A program made the position numbers and the translations under genes. The notes under the pieces were generated by a model that saw nothing but the letters and a program-made list of their open reading frames with translations, made no database searches and had not been told where the DNA came from. DNA of 64,000 bases from Tritrichomonas musculus. Taxonomy: Eukaryota > Parabasalia > Tritrichomonadida > Tritrichomonadidae. The stretch spans positions 310,001-374,000 of the forward strand of contig JAPFFF010000056.1 in the NCBI GenBank assembly GCA_039105265.1. Direction: 5' to 3'. Shown here one piece after another: positions 11,260 through 19,976 of the stretch (positions are counted from its first letter, which is position 1; every line of letters starts with the position of its first letter).

Positions 11260-11351
11260 TTATGATATAATTAAAAAATCAAATTATTTGAATTTTGAAA
11301 AAATGTTAAATCAAAAAATAAATTTTTTTTTGAGTTTTTTATTTCATTGAA
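11260..11351. promoter_or_regulatory. Divergent promoter region between polymerase and small gene
   Basis: 92 bp, very AT-rich, with long T runs and a TTTCATTGAA leader just before the plus-strand ATG at 11352. The T-tract plus TCATT close to ATG recurs at several genes of A, B and C and resembles a short-leader initiator such as that of trichomonads. Confidence 0.4.
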
Positions 11352-11702
11352 ATGTCTGAGTTAAGAGAAATAATAAAACACATTGAAGAAATACATAAAT
11401 TACTTTTGATATTAGAATCAAAACAAGAAGTAAGTGAAGAAGAAGAAACAAATGAAGAAGCAAATACAGAAGCAAACCATAAAAGAACGCGTTCAATATT
11501 CAATTCATCAAAGTTCTTGAACAAGGATGAACGTGAAAAAGTTATACAATTTTTGGATGATAAAGTAATGAATGATATAAATAAGTTGCCAGGACATAAA
11601 AGGTGTTCATATACACAAAACTTATTGAAGGAAAAATTGAAGTTAAATGTATCATCATATATGATTAATAGATTATTGGCATTTAAGAACAACAAAGAAT
11701 AA
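11352..11702 (+). CDS. Small conserved protein with possible DNA-binding C-terminus
   Basis: 116 residues. The N-terminus is helical and acidic (EEEETNEEANTEAN); the C-terminal 60 residues (SSKFLNKDEREKVIQFLDDKV...LKLNVSSYMINRLLAF) look like a compact helical domain. D has an orthologue (59128-59562) with the same C-terminal pattern LNDEQRNKVLAF...LNINLSAYM, also next to its polymerase. The small gene of B at 21468, in the same neighbourhood of its polymerase, may be a functional counterpart, but I see no clear sequence match. The role is unknown; the place suggests replication or regulation. Confidence 0.6.
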   Translation: MSELREIIKHIEEIHKLLLILESKQEVSEEEETNEEANTEANHKRTRSIFNSSKFLNKDEREKVIQFLDDKVMNDINKLPGHKRCSYTQNLLKEKLKLNVSSYMINRLLAFKNNKE

Positions 11703-11740
11703 AAATATCATTTAATTAATTTGTTTATTTTTGGTTTAAA

Positions 11741-11787
11741 ATGAATAGTGCAATTAAAGGTTTGAGTTGTGATACATCAGCTTTACA
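11741..11787 (+). other. Insertion site of element B inside a short reading frame of element A
   Basis: An ATG at 11741 after a T-rich leader opens a short frame that is interrupted by B at 11788. Sequence of A resumes at 38185, and a helical, charged frame there runs to about 38388. The 5-bp TTACA at 11783-11787 is repeated at 38185-38189, as expected for a target duplication. Confidence 0.6.
11783..11787. repeat. Target-site duplication of element B, left copy (TTACA)
   Basis: TTACA precedes the first base of the left inverted repeat and is repeated right after the right one at 38185-38189. It could be read as 6 bp (TTTACA) if the outermost A/T pair is given to the target. Polintons typically make 5-6 bp duplications. 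Confidence 0.8.
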
Positions 11788-11912
11788 AGTAGTTAACGGT
11801 AGGCCATGCCTTGCACAGCCTACCCTCTTCGCTCCGCTCGAGACTACTCCAAGGGCTCCCGCCCCTGGACCCCTTTCAAAAAGTTCCTGTTCAAAAAGTT
11901 CTCTTCACAAAA

Positions 11913-11929
11913 AGTAGTATATAAAATGG
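11913..11929 (+). promoter_or_regulatory. Subterminal AGTAGTATATA box, possible TATA promoter
   Basis: AGTAGTATATAAAATGG lies about 125 bp from the end of B and about 100 bp upstream of the inverted-repeat gene. The same AGTAGTATATA string occurs, inverted, about 90 bp from the right end of element A (40962-40972), so it is a shared subterminal feature of both elements. Confidence 0.45.
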
Positions 11930-12020
11930 CGTGATTTTTTAACGTCCCGTGTAAAAAATCCCTCCATTTGGCTAACGCCAAAAGTCAGCTAAGCTGCCAT
12001 TAATTTTTTCCCGCTATTAA

Positions 12021-12323
12021 ATGGACACCCCTTCTGATTTAAAAATTATGACACAGTATAAAAAGTTCACTCTAAGAAACCCCTACTATACATCACGAGA
12101 GACACAACAAGTATATGATGCATTCAAAAATGTTAGGACATGTGATTCGCATGGATATGTCATCATTGAAGTACTAGATGAGAGAAACAAATTTAGTGGA
12201 TTCAGATATGCCAAATTTAGGCGTGCAGCAGTCTTGAAATACAATGATGATTATGATAGGGAAAGAGAAAGAGATGCACCAAGATATAGATGTTTTGATG
12301 AGCACCACCAAATTATGGAATAA
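12021..12323 (+). CDS. Small protein encoded inside the terminal inverted repeat (left copy)
   Basis: 100 residues, identical to the copy at 37649-37951 in the right repeat, so the gene is present twice per element, facing inwards. It begins MDTPSDLKIMTQ and is basic, with a C-terminal Arg/Asp-rich stretch (DDYDRERERDAPRYRC). It starts after a T-rich tract (TTTTTTCCCGCTATTAA). No known family was recognised. Placement in the repeat suggests a function tied to element ends or early expression; that is inference. Confidence 0.65.
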   Translation: MDTPSDLKIMTQYKKFTLRNPYYTSRETQQVYDAFKNVRTCDSHGYVIIEVLDERNKFSGFRYAKFRRAAVLKYNDDYDRERERDAPRYRCFDEHHQIME

Positions 12324-12345
12324 AAAAATATTTACCATGATTGAA

Positions 12346-13662
12346 ATGTACCCGACGCTAAATCCAGCTGAAGAGCAAACACCGATTGCCATTGAATATG
12401 CCTACTTTTTAGAAGATGGAGAACAAGACCCTAGCAAACCAAACAGATATTACTTTAATTTCCCGCAAGAATGGTGTACATCAAATAGAGGGGAATCAAT
12501 TATTGGGGTGAGAAATATTTTTATGTTAGCCAGAAGTAGAAAGATAGAATTTACTCTTGGAGTAAGAAAATATAGACGAGACGAATATGATAAACTCAAG
12601 CATGATAATCCCCTATTTTCATATGAACAATTATGGAAGTATCTTGAAGATGACCATAAGAGTGAAGTATTTATCAGTATAAACTCATGGCTAAACCGAG
12701 AAAATGATTTTAGTGAGGTGTGGAATGATATACAATCTGCTATTGAAGCCAAATTTGTTGAGTTTAATATTGGAGCAGATAAAATCAATAAAGACCATAA
12801 TTTCAATTTAGATAACCAAGAACTAAAATTAAGCACTAAATATTCAAATTTAATTACAGAATATCAAAATTTGCAAAAAGAAATAGAAGACCTCACAAAT
12901 AAAATATTTAATGAGAAAGATGACACAGTTAAAGCTGAGCTACAAAAAGAATTAGATAAAAAGAATGATGAAGATAAAATAAATATAGCCACTAGATATA
13001 ATGTTCAAAAAGAAATGGAAAAAATTAGAGAAGAAATCAAATTAAATGAATTGAAGCCCACATTCCATGAAGAAAAAACTGGCTTAAGACGAAGGGATGT
13101 CCAAACAGATGGCTTTTATGATTATGAAAATAATATGTTCTATGAAATCTTTTATTCACCAACTAATGGTGAACAAGTCAAAGATAGTAAATATAAAAAC
13201 TATTATGTGGACCTATCAATTAGCTTTAGAGTTAGACCACCAAATAATAAATCTCCATATCGACGATTTGATTTTGATGATGTTTATAATATTGGTTATG
13301 AGCCATTCAATAACCATCCAGAGGATTTCATGGATTTAAGCAAACCAGTCATAGATAAAGATGGGAATATCATTAGGTATGAAGGCAAGTGGATGAGAGA
13401 GCTAAGATTCAAAAATGTATGGGATAGGTATTCATGCACTATTTATTCTTCAATAGCTGAACAGTCAAATAAATATTATTTAGGTAATAGTCAGATATAT
13501 TTCAACCCTATCAAATACTTTAAGCTGAACTCAACAGACCAAAGATTTTGGATTGATTTTTATTCTGGTAGACATAATAACATCCCAATTCTGATTCCAA
13601 ATAACGAATCATTTAAAATTGAAATGATATTCTTGCCATACAAGAAGATGCTTTACATTTAA
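12346..13662 (+). CDS. Unknown B protein with central coiled coil; gene starts inside the inverted repeat
   Basis: About 438 residues from the ATG at 12346 (an in-frame ATG at 12337 is an alternative; the ATTGAA-ATG context favours 12346). The first 13 codons lie in the left inverted repeat, so the right repeat holds only a stub of this gene. Residues about 160-245 are Lys/Glu-rich and heptad-like (YQNLQKEIEDLTNKIF). The flanks look globular with many aromatics. It sits 10 bp before the integrase in a plus-strand run. The role is unknown; a structural or packaging part is possible. Confidence 0.65.
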   Translation: MYPTLNPAEEQTPIAIEYAYFLEDGEQDPSKPNRYYFNFPQEWCTSNRGESIIGVRNIFMLARSRKIEFTLGVRKYRRDEYDKLKHDNPLFSYEQLWKYLEDDHKSEVFISINSWLNRENDFSEVWNDIQSAIEAKFVEFNIGADKINKDHNFNLDNQELKLSTKYSNLITEYQNLQKEIEDLTNKIFNEKDDTVKAELQKELDKKNDEDKINIATRYNVQKEMEKIREEIKLNELKPTFHEEKTGLRRRDVQTDGFYDYENNMFYEIFYSPTNGEQVKDSKYKNYYVDLSISFRVRPPNNKSPYRRFDFDDVYNIGYEPFNNHPEDFMDLSKPVIDKDGNIIRYEGKWMRELRFKNVWDRYSCTIYSSIAEQSNKYYLGNSQIYFNPIKYFKLNSTDQRFWIDFYSGRHNNIPILIPNNESFKIEMIFLPYKKMLYI

Positions 13663-13672
13663 ATGAATTTAA

Positions 13673-14749
13673 ATGACTTACAAGACAATAGATGAGTTAT
13701 TTAAGAAATTTCCGTGGAAGACACCATCTAAATTTGTCCCTCTTGCAAAACGCTATGGATTCACAGAAGAGGCAGCATTGAATTATTTAAAGAAAGTGGT
13801 TCATGATGTTAAAGTACCAAAGGCAAAATTCATGAACATCTATTCGAAGCATTCAGGTGGATACCAAATGGACACATTCATAAATGACAAAACCAAGGAT
13901 GGATTAAATTATTTGATGTTAATTAATATTAACACGAGAAAAGCATATAGCTATCCAATGAAGGGGAAGGGTGCAAAAGAAGTAGCCAAAGCACTTAACA
14001 AATTTTTTGAAGAAGAACCAGATGTCTATTCTATAACATCAGACCAAGATGCAGCTTATTTGTCCAACGATGTATTGCAACTGATGAAAACACATGACAT
14101 AATATACAATACAACAGAAGACAATAACCATAATGTTCTAGGTATTATAAATAGATTCATGAGAACAATAAGAGATATGGTAGGTGAGAATAGATATATT
14201 GGAGAACAAGAGATGAATGGTTTAATAGATTCATACAACAATTCTCCCCACAGGTCACTAGACTATAAAATACCAAATGAAATGACAGAAAAAGATGAAA
14301 AAGAATATGTAAAAACCAAATCACAAAATAATCCCTATGATTTCAAACCAAATGATAGAGTTAGAATTATTCAAGCTAAGGAACCTTTTTCTAAGCGCAG
14401 AAATAGGGTCAGTAAAGAAGCATACATAGTTGATTCCAAGGCTGGCAACCAATTTATAGTTAAGTCTAAAGATGAATCAATTGATAAGCTGCCAGGATAC
14501 AGACTAATAAAAACACAAAATAAAAATATAGCGCAAACACTAAAGGGAGGCAAGAGAGGTATTGTGGAAAAAATTATATCATATGATGCAGCTAAGAATA
14601 AATATAAAATAAAATATAGCGAGGGAACAGAAGATGTAATACCAGCTAAAAATTTACGAGAGGGAGCACCAACTAAATTATCTAATCTTGAGATGGATTA
14701 CTGGTCAAAACAAAAAAATATTCCAAATAATATCAGGAAATGGATTTAA
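13673..14749 (+). CDS. INT: Retroviral-type integrase of element B with chromo/Tudor-like tail
   Basis: 358 residues. A short helical N-terminus is followed by an RNase H-like core: SGGYQMDTFIND (first Asp near residue 66), MLININTRKAYSYPM, then SITSDQDAAYLS (second Asp), and a helix RFMRTIRDMVG; SYNNSPHRSLDYKIPNEM is the usual post-core motif. The C-terminus has two small beta barrels: an SH3-like one (RVRIIQAKEPFSKRRNR) and a Tudor/chromo-like one (KRGIVEKIISYDAAKNKYKIKY). It would insert the element. It is followed after 10 bp by the packaging ATPase. Confidence 0.9.
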   Translation: MTYKTIDELFKKFPWKTPSKFVPLAKRYGFTEEAALNYLKKVVHDVKVPKAKFMNIYSKHSGGYQMDTFINDKTKDGLNYLMLININTRKAYSYPMKGKGAKEVAKALNKFFEEEPDVYSITSDQDAAYLSNDVLQLMKTHDIIYNTTEDNNHNVLGIINRFMRTIRDMVGENRYIGEQEMNGLIDSYNNSPHRSLDYKIPNEMTEKDEKEYVKTKSQNNPYDFKPNDRVRIIQAKEPFSKRRNRVSKEAYIVDSKAGNQFIVKSKDESIDKLPGYRLIKTQNKNIAQTLKGGKRGIVEKIISYDAAKNKYKIKYSEGTEDVIPAKNLREGAPTKLSNLEMDYWSKQKNIPNNIRKWI

Positions 14750-14759
14750 CCACAAATAA

Positions 14760-15617
14760 ATGTCTAAACAAATAATGAAAGAAGTGGAATCACTAATCCA
14801 AAAGACAATGAAGAAAAACCAAAAAGAAATAGAAGCCGCGTTAATGAAACCATTACATCCATCCTATCCATTTAGCACTAATGGTATCTATTTTCTTATA
14901 GGAAAACCAGGTGCAGGAAAGAGTTATTGGATATGGAAACACATTTTAATCACAGAGAGATTATTTAAGCATCCTTACTACCAAAAAATTATCTTCTGCT
15001 CAACAAGCGGCAAGATGGATAAAACTGCAGAAGCGATGAGTAAGAATGTAAAGACACCAATAGTATATCTTAACGAAGCAGAATTAATGGATTATCTAAA
15101 GAAGCATCTAAAGAGAAAGATAAAATATTATGCAATGGTAAAGCATGTTCTATCAAGGATGAAAGAGACAAATGAAGAAATGCAGAGACTAATAAATAAG
15201 CACTCTCTTCAAGAAATAGATGATAGAATAGTATATATAGCAAACAAGTTAGTAAAATATCAAACCTCATCATATCCATACAACACACTGATAATATTAG
15301 ATGACTGCGCAGGAAGTGATTTATTAACACATAACAATACTGAATTCTTAAGACTGTTGACCAAAACGAGACACTATAATATTACTTGTATTATGGCTAT
15401 TCAAACAATTCGATTCGTCCACATAAACGCAAAGAGATTGGCTACAGATTTGATATGTTATAGTGGATATTCAGAAGAAGATTTTACATCTTTGCTTCAA
15501 CAAACGAATAACAATCTAAATATCAAAAAGACGGTTAAAGAATATTTGCAGCATAGAGAACCTCACGATAAATTTATTTGCAATATAACAGCCAACAAAT
15601 ATTACTTTGAGTCATAG
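14760..15617 (+). CDS. ATP: Genome-packaging ATPase (A32/FtsK-HerA type) of element B
   Basis: 285 residues. Walker A is GKPGAGKS at residues 48-55 and Walker B is IILDDC with Asp near 181-182, then a conserved arginine region (LLTKTRHYNITCIMAIQT) like the sensor motif of A32-type ATPases. It would pump DNA into the capsid. It is distantly related to the ATPases of A (39179) and C (52702), which share the order Walker A, Walker B, RH-rich strand, FSG/YSG turn. It lies in the plus-strand run between integrase and core-like proteins. Confidence 0.88.
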   Translation: MSKQIMKEVESLIQKTMKKNQKEIEAALMKPLHPSYPFSTNGIYFLIGKPGAGKSYWIWKHILITERLFKHPYYQKIIFCSTSGKMDKTAEAMSKNVKTPIVYLNEAELMDYLKKHLKRKIKYYAMVKHVLSRMKETNEEMQRLINKHSLQEIDDRIVYIANKLVKYQTSSYPYNTLIILDDCAGSDLLTHNNTEFLRLLTKTRHYNITCIMAIQTIRFVHINAKRLATDLICYSGYSEEDFTSLLQQTNNNLNIKKTVKEYLQHREPHDKFICNITANKYYFES

Positions 15618-15632
15618 TTTTATTTATAATAA

Positions 15633-16136
15633 ATGCCGTCAGGAACTATTGATTCTGGAAAATATATTCAATCTACAGCACCACCAGATTCTGGTGGTGG
15701 TACTTTTGGAAGATTTATGAGAGGAGTTAAAGATGCAACAAATTGGGTTTGGAATAATAAAGCAGAGATATTAAAAACAGGAGGAGAAGCAGTTAAAGAT
15801 ATTGGAGCAACAATAGGGAATCCTATTTTAATGGCCGCAGGAGCAGGTGCACAGGCAGCAGGTAATGGTTTAGAGAGAATCGAAAACAGAACAAAAAAAA
15901 GTGAGTTGGAAAAATTATTAGAGGAAAGGAATAGTCGTCTATTTGGAAATAAATATGTAGCCTATTCTGATTTTCCACGTATTCATTATGGAAGGAAACC
16001 AACAGCATTATATCAGAAAAGAAATATGTTTGATGATGGAGAAGAAGCAAAAATAGAACAATTGAAGAGGAAAATAGAGTATCAACAAAGACAGGGCTCG
16101 ACAAGTAGTAAAAAGAAAAAGAAATCAAAGAAGTGA
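15633..16136 (+). CDS. Basic core-like virion protein, paralogue 1
   Basis: 167 residues, paralogous to the next gene: WVWNNKAEILKTGGEAVKDIG and FPRIHYGRKP match its WAWDNKGEIFKTGGEIAEAIG and YPRIHYSRKP. It has a Gly/Ala-rich, weakly hydrophobic middle (residues about 55-80) and a Lys-rich tail (KKKKKSKK). An amphipathic helix, a Gly/Ala segment and a basic tail recall small core or membrane-active proteins of adenoviruses and adintoviruses. That link is by composition only. Confidence 0.65.
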   Translation: MPSGTIDSGKYIQSTAPPDSGGGTFGRFMRGVKDATNWVWNNKAEILKTGGEAVKDIGATIGNPILMAAGAGAQAAGNGLERIENRTKKSELEKLLEERNSRLFGNKYVAYSDFPRIHYGRKPTALYQKRNMFDDGEEAKIEQLKRKIEYQQRQGSTSSKKKKKSKK

Positions 16137-16164
16137 GCCAGTAGTCAATTTTGTTTCCAATTAA

Positions 16165-16950
16165 ATGTCTTTTGAGTTATTTAGTATGGGTACAGCTCCT
16201 ACTCTACGAAGTGATGGGACAGAAGAACCAATTGGAGGGATAAGTGATAAAATATCAAATATGATAAGCAGTGCATATAACAAATTAACTGGAAGGAAGT
16301 CAAGCGACAATATCAAAACATCAAATGAGACTCAAGAAAAAGATGTTCCATCTACCCAACAAGAAAAAGATGTTCCATCTACCCAACAAGAAAAAGATGT
16401 TCCATCTACCCAACAAGAAAAAGATGTTCCATCTACCCAAAATCTGATGCCGCCTCCTACACCAGCTCCACCTCCAGTACCGCCTCCTATGACTACTACA
16501 AAAACAAATTCAGAAGGGATAGTAGGGAAGTTTATGAACAAAATAAATAGAGCATATGATAAAATCACAGATGGAAAGTCAAAAAATAATGATGAAGAGG
16601 TAAAGAAAGCAAAGGATAGATTAAAATGGGCATGGGATAATAAAGGCGAGATATTTAAAACTGGTGGTGAAATCGCAGAAGCTATAGGTGAAGCAACTGA
16701 TAATAAATATTTAAAGGCAGGAGCCAAAACAATGAACACAATAGGAAATGGTTTCGAGAGAATAGAAAACAAAGATAGGGAGAAAGAATTGAAAATGAAA
16801 TTAGGAGACTTAAATAGAGATATATTAGGTAATTACTATCTAAATTATTTGAACTATCCACGTATTCATTATTCAAGAAAGCCGGCTAGCTATAAAATAT
16901 ATCGAAACAAAAAATATGTTATCAAAAGACGAAGAAAAGCAAGAAGGTGA
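16165..16950 (+). CDS. Basic core-like virion protein, paralogue 2, with internal repeat
   Basis: 261 residues. Shares its C-terminal two thirds with the gene just upstream and ends in KRRRKARR. The N-terminal part carries four copies of a nine-residue unit EKDVPSTQQ followed by a Pro-rich hinge (PPPTPAPPPVPPP). GRKSSDNIKT and KITDGKSKNN in the two halves suggest that the N-terminal motif (AYNKLTGRKS) is itself duplicated. A DNA-binding or capsid-inner role is inferred. The pair probably arose by tandem duplication. Confidence 0.65.
   Translation: MSFELFSMGTAPTLRSDGTEEPIGGISDKISNMISSAYNKLTGRKSSDNIKTSNETQEKDVPSTQQEKDVPSTQQEKDVPSTQQEKDVPSTQNLMPPPTPAPPPVPPPMTTTKTNSEGIVGKFMNKINRAYDKITDGKSKNNDEEVKKAKDRLKWAWDNKGEIFKTGGEIAEAIGEATDNKYLKAGAKTMNTIGNGFERIENKDREKELKMKLGDLNRDILGNYYLNYLNYPRIHYSRKPASYKIYRNKKYVIKRRRKARR
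16336..16440 (+). repeat. Four tandem 27-bp coding repeats
   Basis: Units start at 16336, 16363, 16390 and 16417 (the last partial). They are identical at DNA level and encode EKDVPSTQQ. Identity at synonymous sites marks a recent expansion. Confidence 0.9.
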
Positions 16951-17009
16951 AAACTCAAACAAATTCATGTAATAGCAAGCAAATATAAACATTTTTTTAA
17001 AGCTCATAA

Positions 17010-17678
17010 ATGAGCAAAAGAGTTCCTCAAAGCAAAAGATTACAAGTGATACAAAAATGGTTAAATGGTAGAGATGATGAAGAATATGAAGTGTTCCCTA
17101 CCAAAACAGAAGGAAAATATATAGTTAGACCTCGTAAAGAACCTTTAAATAAACCACCAGTTGAACCCCAAAGTGAACCAGCAGCTACTGAGCCACAAGA
17201 AGAAGAACCAACAGTAGAGCGGTCAGATGAATCACCAGTTGTTGTTCAGCCAACAAAACCTCTCCCTAAAAAAATCACTAGAACAAAATCACAAGCGCAA
17301 TCTCCACAAATTTATTCGCGCAGTGAAGTTGGCTTTGCCAACGAAGCTGCGAGCACTCGCTGCCTCCGGGAACAAAGTTCCAGTCAACACAGTTGCCGAC
17401 AAGCGGAGGATCCAACAATAAATATCGAGATATTAAATCAATTAAAGCTATTAGGGGAAGAATTCAAAAATGAAAGAGCTAAGAAAGAACAAAAAAAGAT
17501 GATTAAAGAAGTGGTGCAAAAACAAATGAGAAAGCCATATTATCAGTATACCCAGCCACAATATATTCAGGAGCCCAACGACATAGAAGAACCAGAAGAG
17601 CCTGCTCCTCCCCTACCTCAAATTCAGCCTCAACCTATTCGTAGAAGACGTAATAATATTTTCTCTGATATGTGTTGA
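17010..17678 (+). CDS. Pro/Glu-rich disordered B protein carrying a hairpin insert
   Basis: 222 residues, starting after TTTTTTTAAAGCTCATAA. Most of it is disordered: Pro/Glu-rich 40-90, a helical Lys-rich stretch 150-180 (KNERAKKEQKKMIKEVVQKQ), Pro/Gln-rich end and a basic C-terminus (PIRRRRNN). Residues about 107-134 are encoded by a conspicuously GC-rich, hairpin-rich insert (17328-17409) whose outer part is homologous to an insert in the D gene at 55638-55671. It sits between the core-like genes and the capsid gene. A scaffold or minor virion role is possible but unproven. Confidence 0.6.
   Translation: MSKRVPQSKRLQVIQKWLNGRDDEEYEVFPTKTEGKYIVRPRKEPLNKPPVEPQSEPAATEPQEEEPTVERSDESPVVVQPTKPLPKKITRTKSQAQSPQIYSRSEVGFANEAASTRCLREQSSSQHSCRQAEDPTINIEILNQLKLLGEEFKNERAKKEQKKMIKEVVQKQMRKPYYQYTQPQYIQEPNDIEEPEEPAPPLPQIQPQPIRRRRNNIFSDMC
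17328..17409. repeat. Hairpin micro-element cluster in frame within a gene
   Basis: Hairpins: GTTGGC-ttt-GCCAAC (17328-17342), GCGAG-ca-CTCGC (17349-17360), GGAAC-aaa-GTTCC (17369-17381), and an outer stem CCTCCG (17363) with CGGAGG (17404). The outer parts match the D pair at 55638-55671 in sequence and reading frame; the GGAAC hairpin looks inserted into that larger hairpin. Confidence 0.75.
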
Positions 17679-17696
17679 AATTTTATTTTTTTATAA

Positions 17697-19289
17697 ATGT
17701 TGAATCCAGAAATTGAACTCAGAACATCAGCTGAAACATGTACACAAATTGCATCATATTTTGATATTGTTGATAATTGTATAGCATTATCAGATACCAA
17801 TAAACAATATACAATTAGTCCACAAACATCATATTCACCATCTCCTCCAATTCCTCAAGGCTCATATACGAGTGTTATAATATCTCCAAATACTAACAAT
17901 ACAGCAGATATATATAATGGATTTATTAGAGCTGATATGGAGGTTAATATTAAAGAAGCTGCAGGACAAGCTATTGCTGCAGCAGAAGCAACAATAAATA
18001 CAAAGAAGTATCAATTCAACAAAGTATGGTTTGGTTTTAAAGATGCAAGGGATGCTGTTGAGAAATATGAAATAGTAGCAAATGGTATCACTATCTATAC
18101 TCAGAATTTTGGTTGTGAAGAATCATTTTTAACAGCTTGTTGCGCTAACGAAACAACAAAGAGAGCAGACATATATTCTAAAGCCAGACATAAAGATATA
18201 TGGAATGGCAAATCAGGTAGCAGAACAGGATTTATTGTTGATTTTGGAGATAAATGGAATGAAAAATCATATAAAATCCATCTCAAGATAGATTTAAGAA
18301 GATTCTTACCATTATCTAATATTAAATATTTACCAGCATTTGCAGGCAAGATTGAACTCCGATTATTCTTCTCTTGTGCTGGTATGGTATGCTGCCCTAT
18401 TGGTCCAGAACTAGGTTTGCAAAATAACTATAAAGAAATATCAAAATATACTTTACCAAGCATCACAAATGAATTTACACCCATTGAAGAACCAATTACT
18501 ATGTATACAGGCATATCAACAGACAAAACAACACTTACAGCTGAAAACAGAACATTTCAAGTCACTAAATATGCCATCACAGAATGTTCATCTATTATAC
18601 CGTGCTTTGGTATTGAAGACAATATTTATTCCAGTCTCGTACAAAGATATTCTGACCCAACACATCCACTTACATTTCCAACTCAAACAATTTCTGTTTA
18701 CACTACTACGAGCCCATTAAAGAATCCCAATGATAAATCCACATGCACAATCACTCCTCGTTTTGTTGATTCCATATTTTGTCTATTTCCAGAGAAGCAC
18801 ACCCATCATACAGTATTCAAGAATCCCCAATTTAAGTTGTTCCAATTGAACTGTGGAGGATATGGAAATATACCTGCTAAAGCTTTTGGCACAACTAATG
18901 AATACCCAGAGTTCTTAGAATATTGTCAAAATGCAATGAACATGAATGGAGGACAAAGTGGATTTAACAAAGAAGTTGTTGCATCGTTAACTAATGACCA
19001 ACCATACATTCGCTCTGTTGGAAATTATTCTGATGACCGAACAAGTTTCTTTATTGCTCTCCCAACAGAAACAGATAATACATATCAACAGGGACTAACA
19101 TCATTGTCTCCAATTAATTTTGAAATTATTGTATCTCAAAATACTGGCGAAAATACATATGCTAACGATGTTAAAACCCCACCATTAATTTGTCTCTTAT
19201 TTGATTCATCAATATCTATTCTTGTTCAACCAAATGGTATGCCACCACTTGTTCGTCTCGGCAACTACGACCTTACTACTCCGGCATAA
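17697..19289 (+). CDS. MCP: Major capsid protein (double jelly-roll type) of element B
   Basis: 530 residues, complete. The leader is a T7 run then ATAA-ATG. The second half holds the Polinton capsid signature near residues 350-385: DSIFCLFPEKHTHHTVFKNP, then LNCGGYG, equivalent to the FP...TVF.NP...LNIGG block of A and C. The first half has the jelly-roll-like strands and the RRFLPLSNIKYLPAF segment. It would build the shell; the internal start fits the usual 500-650 residue length. It is followed after 38 bp by an HNH gene; in C the HNH gene likewise sits next to the capsid gene. Confidence 0.8.
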   Translation: MLNPEIELRTSAETCTQIASYFDIVDNCIALSDTNKQYTISPQTSYSPSPPIPQGSYTSVIISPNTNNTADIYNGFIRADMEVNIKEAAGQAIAAAEATINTKKYQFNKVWFGFKDARDAVEKYEIVANGITIYTQNFGCEESFLTACCANETTKRADIYSKARHKDIWNGKSGSRTGFIVDFGDKWNEKSYKIHLKIDLRRFLPLSNIKYLPAFAGKIELRLFFSCAGMVCCPIGPELGLQNNYKEISKYTLPSITNEFTPIEEPITMYTGISTDKTTLTAENRTFQVTKYAITECSSIIPCFGIEDNIYSSLVQRYSDPTHPLTFPTQTISVYTTTSPLKNPNDKSTCTITPRFVDSIFCLFPEKHTHHTVFKNPQFKLFQLNCGGYGNIPAKAFGTTNEYPEFLEYCQNAMNMNGGQSGFNKEVVASLTNDQPYIRSVGNYSDDRTSFFIALPTETDNTYQQGLTSLSPINFEIIVSQNTGENTYANDVKTPPLICLLFDSSISILVQPNGMPPLVRLGNYDLTTPA

Positions 19290-19326
19290 AAATCCTTATC
19301 ATTATAATTTTTTTATCACTATTGAA

Positions 19327-19932
19327 ATGGAACAAGCTATTGAATTTGTACCACTTGATGACTATCCAGATTATGAAATATTATCACAGTATCCATTTAC
19401 AATTCGTCGAAAAGATAATCATTATGTTGTATCAGAAAGAATAAATAAAAATAACGGGTATCCAAGTGTCTGCATAAATAGTGATAAAATAAATAAGCAT
19501 CAAATCATAGCAAAACAGTTCATTCCAAATCCAAATAATTTTAAATATATCGACCACAAAAACAAAGATAGAACAGATTACCATTTGGAGAATTTAAGAT
19601 GGTGTACATCGAGTGATAATAACAAAAATGCATCGTCAAGAAATGGGGTCAAATATGAATTTGTTGATGACATTCCAGATGATGCTATCATGATAACTCA
19701 CTATCAAATGACAAAAGAAAGCCGTGAGTTTAATGACAAGGAGTATTATTACTACTATAATGAAGAGACAGGAGAGGACATATTTTATCAAAGAATAACA
19801 GATGAGGTTTATAGAATAATGCATGTTAATGTAGCAAAAGGGGGAAGGAAATTTATTATGACAAGAGATATAAATAGAAAGAAAACACCATTATATATTC
19901 ATTGCTTTAAGTTTCAGTACTGCCTGGAGTAA
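19327..19932 (+). CDS. HNH homing-endonuclease-like protein (NUMOD4 + HNH)
   Basis: About 201 residues from the ATG at 19327 (leader TTTTATCACTATTGAA), not the longer frame upstream, which overlaps the capsid gene. N-terminal NUMOD4-like block (DYEILSQYPFTIRRKDNHYVV), then HNH core: HKNKDRTDYHLENLRWCTSSDNNKN, where D-H, the Asn pair and WCT are the family hallmarks. Likely a free-standing site-specific nuclease spreading between elements. Close relatives stand at 48091-48666 (C) and 21846-22697 (B). Confidence 0.85.
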   Translation: MEQAIEFVPLDDYPDYEILSQYPFTIRRKDNHYVVSERINKNNGYPSVCINSDKINKHQIIAKQFIPNPNNFKYIDHKNKDRTDYHLENLRWCTSSDNNKNASSRNGVKYEFVDDIPDDAIMITHYQMTKESREFNDKEYYYYYNEETGEDIFYQRITDEVYRIMHVNVAKGGRKFIMTRDINRKKTPLYIHCFKFQYCLE

Positions 19933-19976
19933 TTTTGTCAAGTTATTATTTTTTTCATTTTTTTATCTTTACAGAA

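Larger units (their letters stand above)
11788..12383 (+). repeat. Left terminal inverted repeat of B (596 bp)
   Basis: It matches the reverse complement of 37589-38184 over its full length as far as I could compare. It is richer in G+C than the rest, with hairpins (for example CCAAGGGC-tccc-GCCCCTGG, 11849-11868), two GAACTTTTTGAA motifs in inverse orientation (about 11875-11901), a TATAAA-containing box at about 11913-11929 and a complete 100-codon gene. Confidence 0.95.

Noticed and set aside
1052-14749. Integrase genes as parts of LTR retrotransposons
   Set aside because: No reverse transcriptase, gag or LTR accompanies them; they sit with polymerase B, ATPase and capsid genes.
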